A DNA stretch of 57,478 bases, taken from the NCBI RefSeq assembly GCF_001690355.1, contig NZ_LZHG01000069.1, positions 1-57,478 on the forward strand, given 5' to 3'. The DNA is from Gilliamella sp. Choc4-2 (GTDB taxonomy: Bacteria > Pseudomonadota > Gammaproteobacteria > Enterobacterales > Orbaceae). The notes under the pieces were generated by a model, which saw only the letters and a list, made by a program, of their open reading frames with translations, did not search any database and had not been told where the DNA came from. Of this stretch, positions 19,238 to 27,913 are shown piece after piece. Numbering within the stretch: position 1 is the stretch's first letter; each line of letters opens with the position of its first letter. The position numbers were made by a program, and so were the translations under genes.

Positions 19238-19681
19238 AATCACCATTGCTTATTGCTAATAAATTGATACAGATCATATCATAACCCAACAAGATAGTCT
19301 TTAATGTAGGATAACCAATTCATAAATCTTCTCCCTAATCTGTTTAATAATTAAGAAAATTTATAACTCTTATGTTTAATTATCATCAAGCGGTTAATAC
19401 CAAATTAATCTGAAAGGTGAAGAGCATTAGCTTCTTAATATTTATAGGAATGCAACTTTAATCGTTTATGCTTCAAATTTTTCAATCTTATATTAGTAAC
19501 ACTAAATTCTCTTCATTGACTTTAAAGACAAACCTATATAAGATCAGCCCTTAAATAAAAAACTTAACCTCATGAAAAAATTATAGAAAATTATTTTTAA
19601 ATAAAATAGCACTTAAACAAGTGTAGTTTATATTGTTTAATTTCTGATTTTTTCATTTTACTTTCACATGGTTGTATTTTT
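19238..19681. other. Divergent promoter region between dnaX and the acyltransferase
   Basis: No gene is seen in this AT-rich 444 bp. It should contain the dnaX promoter on the minus strand and that of the acyltransferase on the plus strand. No confident boxes could be assigned. Confidence 0.4.
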
Positions 19682-21721
19682 ATGAGCATTAAATACAGAG
19701 CTGATATTGATGGACTAAGAGCTTTAGCTGTTTTATCTGTCATCATTTTTCATTTAAATAACGCTTGGTTGCCAGGTGGATTTATTGGTGTTGACATTTT
19801 TTTTGTTATTTCAGGATTCTTGATTACAAAAACAATCTACACTGAAATGCAAACTAGCCAATTTACTTTCAAAAATTTTTATCAACGCCGAATTAATCGC
19901 ATTTTACCCGTATTTTTTGTAGTGATATTTACTTCTTCTTTCTTTGCTTGGTATATACTATCGCCAGACGAATTTGAAATATTTTTGAAAAGTGTTAAAT
20001 CTACAACTTATTTTGCGGAAAATGTTTTTTTTGCCAAAAATACAGGTGGGTATTTTGACCTTTCCGCTGACAATATGGCAATACTGCATACATGGAGTTT
20101 AGCGGTTGAAGAGCAGTTCTATATCATTTTGCCTTTTATCTTACTCTTTTTACTAAAAATAAAATGTAATAAAAATAAAGTATTATTTGTTTTAGGTGTG
20201 ATCGCTTTTTTATCATTTTGCTTAGCGCAAATTTCACCATATTATTATTATCTTAGCCGCCAAAATTATTATTCGCTCTTTACCGGTCGGGCTGGTGAAC
20301 TGCTAATTGGCTCTATTGTTGGCATTATCTCTACTGAAAATAATACCAATTCAAGCTGGCTTGGCAATTTAAAGGGAAATTCTTGTTATAAAAATTTCTT
20401 TTCATTAATGGGATTTACTATTACCGTATGTTCAATTATCTTTATATCAAATGATTTTCTTTTTCCAAGTTTTATAACGGTTATTCCAGTTGTTGGCTCA
20501 GCCTTAATTTTATACTTTTCTGATAAAGACACTCTTTTATTCAAAATGTTATCTTATCGCCCTTTTGTATTTATTGGTCTGATATCTTACTCGCTTTATT
20601 TATGGCATTGGCCAATTATCTCTTTGTTGAAACAGTACTTAATTATCGATGATTTAACTACGCCAATTGAAATCTTATCTGTCCTTATTACAACTTTTAT
20701 ATTATCTTTATTGAGTTATTTTTTCATAGAAACACCCTGCCGGAAAAATAAGAAGAGTTTCAAATTTTCATTTTGTTGTTATTACCTTATTCCTGTGTTA
20801 ATTATTTTCTGTTTTTATGAAACTCAAAAATACACAAAATTTGCAGACAAAATATTTGTCGAAAGATTTAACATTGATAGGGGTAACTCTCTTCGTTGGG
20901 TTCAGGGAAAAGATGATTTTCTATTTTTAGGCGATAAAAATGAAAAAATTATTAGAAAATTAACGCTATCAATAAGACCAACAGAAAAGCAACTCAAAGC
21001 ATCAACTAAAATTTTTGGCAATATTACTAAGGAAGCCACTAAATATGGCACCAAAGTTGTCTTATTGATTGGTGCAGATAAAGCTAGAATTTACCCAGAA
21101 TATTTACCTGATCAGATTCATTTATCTAAAGTAAGGTATATAGACTTCTTTCTTACTGAATTACGTAAAAATAAAAATTTAATCATTTATGATTCAGAGC
21201 CTGATTTATCAGTTGCAGCTAAAGAAAATGAAAATTTTATTTACCATCGCACTGATTCACATTGGAATTCAAAAGGTGCTTATATTGCCTATACTGGCTT
21301 TTTAAAAGAGCTTGGCATCCCTCTTATTGATGTCAAATTTACATTAATTGATAGTAAATATGGTGACATTGCTGATATTGCTGGATTAAAAAAGAAAGAT
21401 TTAACCTTTCATAATGATGATAATTTTAAAGTTTCTTTTAATTTACCTCAAGATGTTAAATGTACTTATATAGGCTTTACACATATATCTTTTGGAAATA
21501 ATGAAGATTGTATTAACTCTTTAGCACCTATTGATAAAAAAGTATGGGTTATTGGTGATTCTTTTTCTCGAGCATTAAGAGAGTATTTTTCTGCAACTTT
21601 TAAAAATGTGCGTTTTATGGGACATTGGCATGAACAATTGCCAATATTGCCTAAAGAGCTAGCAGAAAGCAAAGAAAAACCAGATATTATTGTTATAGTT
21701 AAAATTGCACGATCTTTTTAA
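19682..21721 (+). CDS. Acyltransferase-3 (OafA/YrhL-like) fused to an AlgX/AlgJ-type SGNH domain
   Basis: This is a 679-residue membrane O-acyltransferase, probably acetylating a surface or periplasmic polysaccharide. Residues 1 to about 375 form the multi-pass acyltransferase-3 domain. It opens with 'YRADIDGLRALAVLSVIIFH' and carries 'GGFIGVDIFFVISGFLI', 'FYQRRINRILPVFF', 'HTWSLAVEEQFYI' and 'SLYLWHWPI'. A periplasmic domain follows. Its catalytic-looking residues come in the order Asp525/His527 ('YHRTDSHWNSKGA') and then Ser627 ('VIGDSFSRA'), the order of AlgX/AlgJ. In the SGNH domain usually fused to these enzymes, GDS precedes the D..H. It is a single gene between dnaX and recQ, AT-rich, with no other polysaccharide genes nearby, so its substrate is unknown. 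Confidence 0.85.
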   Translation: MSIKYRADIDGLRALAVLSVIIFHLNNAWLPGGFIGVDIFFVISGFLITKTIYTEMQTSQFTFKNFYQRRINRILPVFFVVIFTSSFFAWYILSPDEFEIFLKSVKSTTYFAENVFFAKNTGGYFDLSADNMAILHTWSLAVEEQFYIILPFILLFLLKIKCNKNKVLFVLGVIAFLSFCLAQISPYYYYLSRQNYYSLFTGRAGELLIGSIVGIISTENNTNSSWLGNLKGNSCYKNFFSLMGFTITVCSIIFISNDFLFPSFITVIPVVGSALILYFSDKDTLLFKMLSYRPFVFIGLISYSLYLWHWPIISLLKQYLIIDDLTTPIEILSVLITTFILSLLSYFFIETPCRKNKKSFKFSFCCYYLIPVLIIFCFYETQKYTKFADKIFVERFNIDRGNSLRWVQGKDDFLFLGDKNEKIIRKLTLSIRPTEKQLKASTKIFGNITKEATKYGTKVVLLIGADKARIYPEYLPDQIHLSKVRYIDFFLTELRKNKNLIIYDSEPDLSVAAKENENFIYHRTDSHWNSKGAYIAYTGFLKELGIPLIDVKFTLIDSKYGDIADIAGLKKKDLTFHNDDNFKVSFNLPQDVKCTYIGFTHISFGNNEDCINSLAPIDKKVWVIGDSFSRALREYFSATFKNVRFMGHWHEQLPILPKELAESKEKPDIIVIVKIARSF

Positions 21722-21767
21722 AAGATTTAGCTAATAAATTAAGCTAAACATCTATTTTACAGTTTAT

Positions 21768-21816
21768 AAAACCTTATAGTTTATTCTTTCAACGAATTTA
21801 AATATAAGGTTTTTTT
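21768..21816 (+). terminator. Terminator after the acyltransferase gene
   Basis: Perfect 11-bp arms AAAACCTTATA (21768-21778) and TATAAGGTTTT (21803-21813) enclose 24 bases and are followed by further T. The loop is long but the T-run and position fit. Confidence 0.55.
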
Positions 21817-22027
21817 AAGTTTTTAATATAGAACAGATACAAAATTATAATAATTAAATTTGCCTTTTAATATAAGAATTATATCCCATAAATTTACTGA
21901 TTTTTTCCAACGATGAGCCTATTTACATTCATATAATATGCACTTCCATTTGTTATGTTATTTATTATCTAATACTTCAAAGAAGCGCTCATATTATTAA
22001 TTTGTCCTAAATTAGACTTGATTAATA
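21817..22027. other. AT-rich gap between convergent acyltransferase and recQ genes
   Basis: Nothing beyond the acyltransferase terminator is seen in the 306-bp gap of which this is the right part. Confidence 0.4.
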
Positions 22028-23857
22028 TTAGCTATTTTTTAATATAAAATCATTAATTTTATCTAAAAATAAATTACCATATTTTTCTAATTTTATTTTA
22101 CCTACACCAGTAATATTGAGTAATTGTTGTTTGCTTTCTGGCGTAGTTTGAACCATTTCAAGTAATGTGGCATCACTGAAAATAATATAAGGAGGTACAT
22201 TTTCATCATCAGCAATATTTTTTCGTAATTTTTTAAGGTTACCAAATAAAATACGCTCTTCATAAGATAGAATCGTAGTTAAATTAATCGCCCGAGCATA
22301 ACGATTTAAGCGGCTTTTCTTAACTACTTCAAGCCTAGGTTTAGCCAAAGATAAGGCAATTTCACCTTTTAATATTTGTCGAGCATCTTCAGTTAATTGA
22401 AGTGTATTATGAGCGGCAAAATTTTGAATTAGATACCCATGATAAATTAATTGTCTAATTATGCTTAACCAATAATCTATCGAATGATCTTTTCCAATAC
22501 CATATACAGATAAACGATCATGGCCATTTTCTTTAATTTTGGCTCTGTTAGAACCTCGTAAAATTTCAGCAACATATTGTGCACCAAAACGCTGTTCAAC
22601 ACGATAAATGCAGGATAATACCTTTTGTGCATCCACCAAACCATCATAATGTTCTGGAGGATAAAGGCAAATATCACAGTTATTACAAGGCTCATGCCTT
22701 TGTTCACCAAAATAGTTAAGTAATACTATTCGACGACAAGTTAGGCTTTGTGCAAAAGACTGCATTGCATCAACTTTATGCAATTCAACTTCTTTATGTT
22801 GACCATCCATTTTTTCGCTTATTTGTTGTCGATACCAACTCAAATCATTAGCATTAAATAACAATATTACTTCAGCTGGAACACCATCGCGCCCAGCCCG
22901 ACCTGTTTCTTGATAATAAGCTTCAATGCTTCTTGGACAATCTGCATGAATAACAAAACGAACATTGGGTTTGTTGATACCCATACCAAATGCCACTGTT
23001 GCAACTATAATTTGAACATCGTCTTTTAAAAATGCTTCTTGTGCTTGTTGACGTTCCTGATTAGTTAATCCAGCATGATAAGCTGCAACAGAAAAACCAC
23101 GACTACTTAATCTAGTGGTCATATCTTCAACTCGGGAACGACTTGAACAATAAATAATGCCACTGTTACCTTTTTGCGTTTCAATAAAAGACACAATTTG
23201 CTCAGTTAAATTATATTTTTCAACAACCGTATAACGGATATTTGGGCGATCAAAGCTCCGCACAACCACTAATGGATTAACCAACTTAAGCTGATTTATT
23301 ATATCGCTTTGTGTCATTTTATCGGCAGTTGCCGTTAACGCAACAATTGGGACACTTGGAAATCGTGATGAAAGTTGTCCTAATTGACGATAATCAGGTC
23401 TAAAATCATGCCCCCACTGCGAAATACAATGTGCTTCGTCAATTGCAAATAAAGAGGGAGGATTTTGCTCAATTAAACTTTGAAAAGAAGATAGTGCCAA
23501 TCTTTCAGGAGAAATATACAAAAGCTTTATAGAATGACTGAGATATTGTCCAATAACTTTTTGCTGTTCCTCTGTCGATTGCGTAGCATTAAGGTATGCT
23601 GCTGATATACCATTAGCCGCTAGCTGATCAACTTGATCCTTCATTAAGGATATCAGTGGTGAGATTACCAAAGCTGTTTTAGGTAATATTACTGCCGGAA
23701 TTTGATAACATAATGATTTACCGCCACCTGTTGGAATGATAATTAATGTATCACATCCCTCGATAATTGATTCAATGATCTCTTTTTGTTGATTTCTAAA
23801 TGATTTATAACCAAAAACATTATGTAGGACCGTTTCAATCTGATCTTTTATCGACAT
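22028..23857 (-). CDS. recQ: ATP-dependent DNA helicase RecQ
   Basis: RecQ is a 3'-5' helicase of the RecF recombination pathway. At 609 residues it equals E. coli RecQ. The order of elements is complete: the Q-motif region '[14 protein letters not shown]', Walker A '[14 protein letters not shown]', the DEAH box with aromatic loop '[17 protein letters not shown]', motif VI '[12 protein letters not shown]', the zinc-binding Cys cluster with 'CNNCDIC', a winged-helix domain, and a C-terminal HRDC domain ending in '[20 protein letters not shown]'. It is a single gene with no obvious operon partner. Confidence 0.97.
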   Translation of the reverse strand: MSIKDQIETVLHNVFGYKSFRNQQKEIIESIIEGCDTLIIIPTGGGKSLCYQIPAVILPKTALVISPLISLMKDQVDQLAANGISAAYLNATQSTEEQQKVIGQYLSHSIKLLYISPERLALSSFQSLIEQNPPSLFAIDEAHCISQWGHDFRPDYRQLGQLSSRFPSVPIVALTATADKMTQSDIINQLKLVNPLVVVRSFDRPNIRYTVVEKYNLTEQIVSFIETQKGNSGIIYCSSRSRVEDMTTRLSSRGFSVAAYHAGLTNQERQQAQEAFLKDDVQIIVATVAFGMGINKPNVRFVIHADCPRSIEAYYQETGRAGRDGVPAEVILLFNANDLSWYRQQISEKMDGQHKEVELHKVDAMQSFAQSLTCRRIVLLNYFGEQRHEPCNNCDICLYPPEHYDGLVDAQKVLSCIYRVEQRFGAQYVAEILRGSNRAKIKENGHDRLSVYGIGKDHSIDYWLSIIRQLIYHGYLIQNFAAHNTLQLTEDARQILKGEIALSLAKPRLEVVKKSRLNRYARAINLTTILSYEERILFGNLKKLRKNIADDENVPPYIIFSDATLLEMVQTTPESKQQLLNITGVGKIKLEKYGNLFLDKINDFILKNS

Positions 23858-24021
23858 ACTAACCTAAAGTTACTTCTTACTGATTTGCCGAGTATAGCTA
23901 AAATCATGGCAACAAACCACCTTCAATGAATAATTGTTTACAATTTTAGTTTATATAAACAAGATAAACTGGCAAATAATGTCTTTTTTATAATCAAAAA
24001 CGTTCAACAGTCGAAAAAACA

Positions 24022-24052
24022 AGCAAAAAAAAATTTTTTTTACTTGCTAGGA
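24022..24052. repeat. A/T-tract palindrome upstream of tRNA-Val
   Basis: AAGCA followed by nine A and eight T, then ACTTGCT, forms a mostly self-complementary tract just upstream of the tRNA promoter. It could act as an intrinsic terminator in either direction or as an UP-like A-tract. Confidence 0.35.
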
Positions 24053-24072
24053 ATTAATTTGAGAGCTAATAT
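24044..24072 (+). promoter_or_regulatory. Candidate sigma-70 promoter of tRNA-Val
   Basis: TTGCTA (24044-24049) and TAATAT (24067-24072) are separated by 17 bp. The -10 box ends 17 bp before the mature tRNA 5' end, which leaves a short leader. Box matches are partial (4 of 6 each). Confidence 0.45.
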
Positions 24073-24089
24073 TTGCGTGTTTTAAATTT

Positions 24090-24166
24090 ACGCCCGTAGC
24101 TCAGTTGGTTAGAGCATCACCTTGACATGGTGGGGGTCAGTGGTTCGAGTCCACCCGGGCGTACCA
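24090..24166 (+). tRNA. tRNA-Val(GAC)
   Basis: This is a 77-base cloverleaf with encoded CCA. The acceptor arms are ACGCCCG and CGGGCGT. The D-arm reads AGCTCAGTTGGTTAGAGC, and the anticodon stem CACC/GGTG encloses TTGACAT with anticodon GAC. The T-arm is GTGGTTCGAGTCCAC. The anticodon reads GUC/GUU valine codons. Only one copy is in the window. Confidence 0.96.
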
Positions 24167-24546
24167 AGTTAAATCTTTTTTGTGAACTTTACTAGCCTTA
24201 TTTAATTTGTTTGAAGCAAAACAAGCCATTTTCTAACAGCAATTTAAACTTTATATATTCTTTCAAATAAATTACATTTTGGATTGTTCTTCTATGATTT
24301 CATCATTGCTAATTCATATTAAAAAATCAAACTACTCATAGATATGATTTGCTACTACGAGTTATATTCATCCCTGATTAGCTACATAATCTTGCATAAA
24401 ACCACTACCTAGATTCGTATTTGGATTATCTTTTTCACAATTATTCAACCCTAATTATCTCAACCTCCATTTCTCATTGTTGCTAGCTTTATCGTTTATT
24501 ACCTAAAGCTATTACATAGATAAACCCAATATGATTCTATTGGGCT
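24167..24546. other. Gap after tRNA-Val; possible short coding relic
   Basis: There is no intact gene. On the minus strand 24368-24454 reads 'NNCEKDNPNTNLGSGFMQDY' before a stop; it looks protein-like but has no start or recognisable family. No repeat of the tRNA 3' end, which would mark an integrated element, was found downstream. Confidence 0.3.
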
Positions 24547-24548
24547 TT
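24522..24548 (-). terminator. Terminator overlapping the end of the exported-protein gene
   Basis: AAGCCCAATA and TATTGGGTTT pair on the minus strand (10 bp with one G-U) around a six-base loop, and the stem overlaps the TAA stop. TTTATCTAT follows, a weak T-tract. Confidence 0.5.
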
Positions 24549-25125
24549 ACAAACAAGTTTCAGGTATAGCAATTTGATATGTTTTGATCAAGGGTTCAAT
24601 TTGCGCTAAGGGGGATTTAGCGGTACTTACAAAATTGCTTTTAGAATCAACATATATTGTTTGATATTTAATATCTTTTAAAGTGATTTCTAATTTTAAT
24701 GGCATAGTATATTTATCATGACTACAAGCTATATTATCATAATCAGCTTTATCTATGATTTTATTACTATTATCTTTCCAAATATACTCTATTGTACTTG
24801 AAATAGGTTCATTAGGATCGAATATAGTTCCATTAATATCATCCTCTAAAATTTTCGGAATAAAATAGCTTTTAATAACAAAATCGCCAAGCTTAGCTGT
24901 TTTATCAAAAAATTTTACCTTATCACTTGTAATATTTCCCAACTTTTCATTATAGTCTGTGCCTTTATAATTAAACCCTAACTTATCAATTATCGGCACA
25001 TTTACAAAAAATTCTGTTTTATACCCTTGAATAGAATTAACGGCTACAGCTGAAAGAGACGCATTAGCAGTAATTAAACCATTAAATATTAAAATGACAG
25101 ATAAAATACCCAATTTAACTGTCAT
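24547..25125 (-). CDS. Uncharacterised exported protein
   Basis: I do not recognise the family. The start at 25125 ('MTVKLGILSVILIFNGLITA...') gives 192 residues with a clear Sec signal peptide ending near 'ITANA'. The frame is open further upstream to 25254, but that extension is Lys-rich, would bury the signal peptide, and lacks a good ribosome binding site at either possible start. The mature part alternates beta-like hydrophobic and polar segments ('KTEFFVNVPIIDKLGF', 'IKSYFIPKIL', 'LKLEITLKDIKYQTIYVDSK') and has two cysteines (near 'IACSH' and the C-terminal 'ETCL') that could form a disulfide. It is probably a periplasmic or surface protein. It is transcribed alone. Confidence 0.6.
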   Translation of the reverse strand: MTVKLGILSVILIFNGLITANASLSAVAVNSIQGYKTEFFVNVPIIDKLGFNYKGTDYNEKLGNITSDKVKFFDKTAKLGDFVIKSYFIPKILEDDINGTIFDPNEPISSTIEYIWKDNSNKIIDKADYDNIACSHDKYTMPLKLEITLKDIKYQTIYVDSKSNFVSTAKSPLAQIEPLIKTYQIAIPETCL

Positions 25126-25775
25126 TTTTCTTTTTATACACGTTCCTAATTTTAAAATTAATAAACTAAATAAAAATTTTTTTGTTTTGTTAGAATTGTA
25201 TAGATAACGTTTTTTATATTGCTTCATATATTTCTTTATTAATAAAAATAACAAATAAAATTAATTATAATATTGTTAATAAGATTACATAAATTTAGCT
25301 AACACCCGAAAATTTAATAAAATTTCAGTCAATGAAAAATCGGCGGTATTATTGATCAAGATAATCGATCTATCAATGTAAAATTAATGGAAATAAACTA
25401 TCAAATAAATACGAAATTTTTATTAATTTTTAATGTTAATTTTGAACTAATAGGTAGGCTGTAATAATATGGTTAATAAATTAATAATTATTTTTGAATA
25501 GTCAGTTATAATAGATATTTATTTATAAATATTAAATTAACAAGTTATTAAGCGATCAATAGAGAAAAGAAACTGTAAATATAGATGAACAAAAATTTCT
25601 TTTCTCTCCCACTTAAAGCTTATTAAGTTTTTACTTATCTTTTTTATTTAACCTAAGATTTCAGAATCAAAAGATCATATTGGAATAAAGTAAATCTAGT
25701 CATATTGATGAGAATAAAAGCACTTTGTCATCAAGAAAAATAACTAACCACTGTTTCTTGATGACAAAAAAATAT
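25126..25775. other. 650-bp non-coding stretch with two long hairpins
   Basis: No reading frame of note. An inverted repeat AGAGAAAAGAAA (25561-25572) / TTTCTTTTCTCT (25596-25607) is perfect over 12 bp with a 23-base loop. The receptor terminator lies at 25724-25768. The first hairpin is unexplained; it could be part of a small RNA or the 3' end of the receptor mRNA. Confidence 0.45.
25724..25768 (-). terminator. Terminator after the TonB-dependent receptor gene
   Basis: Perfect 15-bp arms TTTGTCATCAAGAAA (25724-25738) and TTTCTTGATGACAAA (25754-25768) enclose a 15-base loop just past the receptor stop. The tail on the minus strand (GTGCTTTTATT) is only moderately T-rich. Confidence 0.65.
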
Positions 25776-27746
25776 TTAAAAATTAATTTCAGTCCCCACA
25801 AAGTATCTTCTACCTTCTAAGGTTTTACCAAAATCATCGTTAGTTACATTTTTATCAAATAGATTATAAACACCAGCATAAATCTTGGCTTGTTTGTGTG
25901 CTTGATAAGATGCACCGATGTCCCAGAAAGTATAGCCCGGATATTCAACTTTTGTACCATCACGGTTATTAGACGATTCCATACCATAATAGGCCATTTT
26001 TATCCATAAATCCCATTGTTGGGCAACATACCAATCTAATTGAGTATTGAATTTTTGTTTAGGTGTTCGATTTAAAGATCGCCCTTTAAATTGACCACTT
26101 TTTTGTTCTGTTTTTGTCCAAGAATAGTTAGATGTTAATAGGAAATCAGTAAATAAAGGCGTTTTAAATGAAAATTCAAGGCCTTTAAGATCGGCTTTGC
26201 CAACATTTTCACGGCCTTGTATAAAGTCAAACTTTTTACTATAACCATTCAATAAGCACTTACTTCCTTTTTTACGATTACAAATATAATATGATTGAAT
26301 TTTGTCTTTATATTTTGTGTAAAATGCAGTTGCAGAGACATCAATACCATAATCATTAGTATAACCTATACCAATTTCGAAATTATTTGTTTTTTCTGGT
26401 TTTAAAGCTGGATTTCCAATGATTACACCATCAGAATATCCGCCGCCAGTGGCTTGCCCCCAATCCGTCACCACATAACGTAATTGTGGTGTAGCATAAC
26501 CTGTAGAATAACCGCCTTTTAACGTAAAGTTATCATCAATATTCCACACACTGTAAACTCTTGGATTCCAGTTGCTACCATAATTTTCATCTTTGTTATA
26601 ACGTAATCCGAATGTTAAATTCCAATTTTCTAAAATACGTAATTCATCTTCTCCAAATAACGCATAATTCCAACGATCAATTTTAGATAATGTCGTTTTT
26701 AGTTGATTTCCTTTGTCATGCAACTCTTGATAATTGTATTTTCCACCTAAAGTAAGCATATTAATACTAAAAGGAATAGTAACACGAGTATCTACATCTG
26801 TATTTCGGATCTTCATGTTTCTTTTAGGATTATTATTTCCTTCATAAGAAACAAATGAAGTTGTAGAAACATCACCAAACAAACCATTATGTGTTAAAGC
26901 AAACGTATTTCGTCTATTATCTCTATTAAAATCACTTCTAGATTTATCTCTTGTTTTGCCTGCAGTTGCATTACTATTTTGTAAAGCTCTTCCAAAATCG
27001 AGATCAAATTTTTGTGTATCTGTAGCATTTAAAGATAATTTACCATTTAAACTACGCAATTTTTGCCCAGCATGACCACTAAGAAATTTATCTTCATGAC
27101 GATTTGAATACTGTCCATAAAGTTGTATACCTAAAACATCATCAATAATCGGTCCCATGGTCGAAAAACTGCCAGTATATGTATCTTTTTCTTTTGAACG
27201 ATAAGGAATAACTGATTCTAAACGTATACCACTTTGCCATTTATTTGACACTTTTTTGGTAATAATATTAACAACCCCTCCCATCGCATCAGAACCATAT
27301 AACGATGACATAGGACCGCGAACCACCTCAATACGTTCAATCGCCGTTAATGGAGGTAACCATCCTTGTTCAAATCCTGAATTATCACTATTTGGTCTTG
27401 TTTCGCGGGTACTAACCTTTTTTCCATCAACTAATATTAGAGTATATTTGGCATCCATGCCACGAATACTAATATCAGTAGAATCACCACCACCGGTGAT
27501 ATTTAATCCAGGAATATCTTTTAATGCATCTGTGACATCACGATAAGATTTGTTACTCAACTCTTGCGGTGTAATAACCGAAATAGTTGCAGGCGCTTCC
27601 TTGATCTGTTGAGAAAACCCTGAAGCTGTTACTACCATGGTATCCATTTCTGTATTAGCCGCTGCTAAAACCGAAGGCGATAATGAAAATAAAAAACCTG
27701 TTTGAATGGAAAATATAGCCAATTTTAAATTTTTGATATTACTCAT
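25776..27746 (-). CDS. TonB-dependent ferric siderophore receptor (CirA/IrgA-like)
   Basis: This is an outer-membrane gated channel of 656 residues. A signal peptide (to about 'SVLAAANTE') precedes a TonB box-like 'DTMVVTASG'. The plug domain has 'APATISVITPQEL', 'ALKDIPGLNITGG', 'DISIRGMDAKYTLILVDGKK' and 'IERIEVVRGPMSSLYGSDAM'. The 22-stranded barrel ends in 'GRRYFVGTEINF' with terminal Phe. The plug and ending resemble E. coli CirA, so catecholate siderophores or their breakdown products are likely ligands, though this is not proven. A Fur-box-like site lies about 65 bp upstream, and the gene is divergent from a siderophore-binding lipoprotein. Confidence 0.9.
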   Translation of the reverse strand: MSNIKNLKLAIFSIQTGFLFSLSPSVLAAANTEMDTMVVTASGFSQQIKEAPATISVITPQELSNKSYRDVTDALKDIPGLNITGGGDSTDISIRGMDAKYTLILVDGKKVSTRETRPNSDNSGFEQGWLPPLTAIERIEVVRGPMSSLYGSDAMGGVVNIITKKVSNKWQSGIRLESVIPYRSKEKDTYTGSFSTMGPIIDDVLGIQLYGQYSNRHEDKFLSGHAGQKLRSLNGKLSLNATDTQKFDLDFGRALQNSNATAGKTRDKSRSDFNRDNRRNTFALTHNGLFGDVSTTSFVSYEGNNNPKRNMKIRNTDVDTRVTIPFSINMLTLGGKYNYQELHDKGNQLKTTLSKIDRWNYALFGEDELRILENWNLTFGLRYNKDENYGSNWNPRVYSVWNIDDNFTLKGGYSTGYATPQLRYVVTDWGQATGGGYSDGVIIGNPALKPEKTNNFEIGIGYTNDYGIDVSATAFYTKYKDKIQSYYICNRKKGSKCLLNGYSKKFDFIQGRENVGKADLKGLEFSFKTPLFTDFLLTSNYSWTKTEQKSGQFKGRSLNRTPKQKFNTQLDWYVAQQWDLWIKMAYYGMESSNNRDGTKVEYPGYTFWDIGASYQAHKQAKIYAGVYNLFDKNVTNDDFGKTLEGRRYFVGTEINF

Positions 27747-27810
27747 TTTATATAACCCTATTATTTATAATGCTATTTCACCGAAAAATGCTTTTATGAA
27801 CATTACAATA

Positions 27811-27829
27811 ATTGAGAATAATTATCAAT
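27811..27829 (-). promoter_or_regulatory. Fur box upstream of the receptor
   Basis: ATTGAGAAT-A-ATTATCAAT matches the 7-1-7 Fur pattern (TGATAATNATTATCA) at all but one position. It lies in the divergent region in front of the TonB-dependent receptor, so iron-dependent repression is expected. Confidence 0.75.
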
Positions 27830-27867
27830 ATCTTTTATGTAAATGATTTTTACTAGACAAATGACAA

Positions 27868-27898
27868 TTATTAAATGATAATAATTATCATTTAATAA
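27868..27898 (+). promoter_or_regulatory. Fur box inside a 31-bp perfect palindrome
   Basis: Fifteen-base arms (27868-27882 and 27884-27898) are perfectly complementary around a central A at 27883. The core TGATAAT-A-ATTATCA is an exact 7-1-7 Fur match. The palindrome ends 16 bp before the start codon of the binding-protein gene, so Fur bound here would cover the start of the transcript or promoter. Confidence 0.85.
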
Positions 27899-27913
27899 AA
27901 TAAGGGAATAATT

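Noticed and set aside
24090-24166. tRNA-Val as the attachment site of a genomic island
   Set aside because: No integrase gene and no downstream copy of the tRNA 3' end were found in the window.
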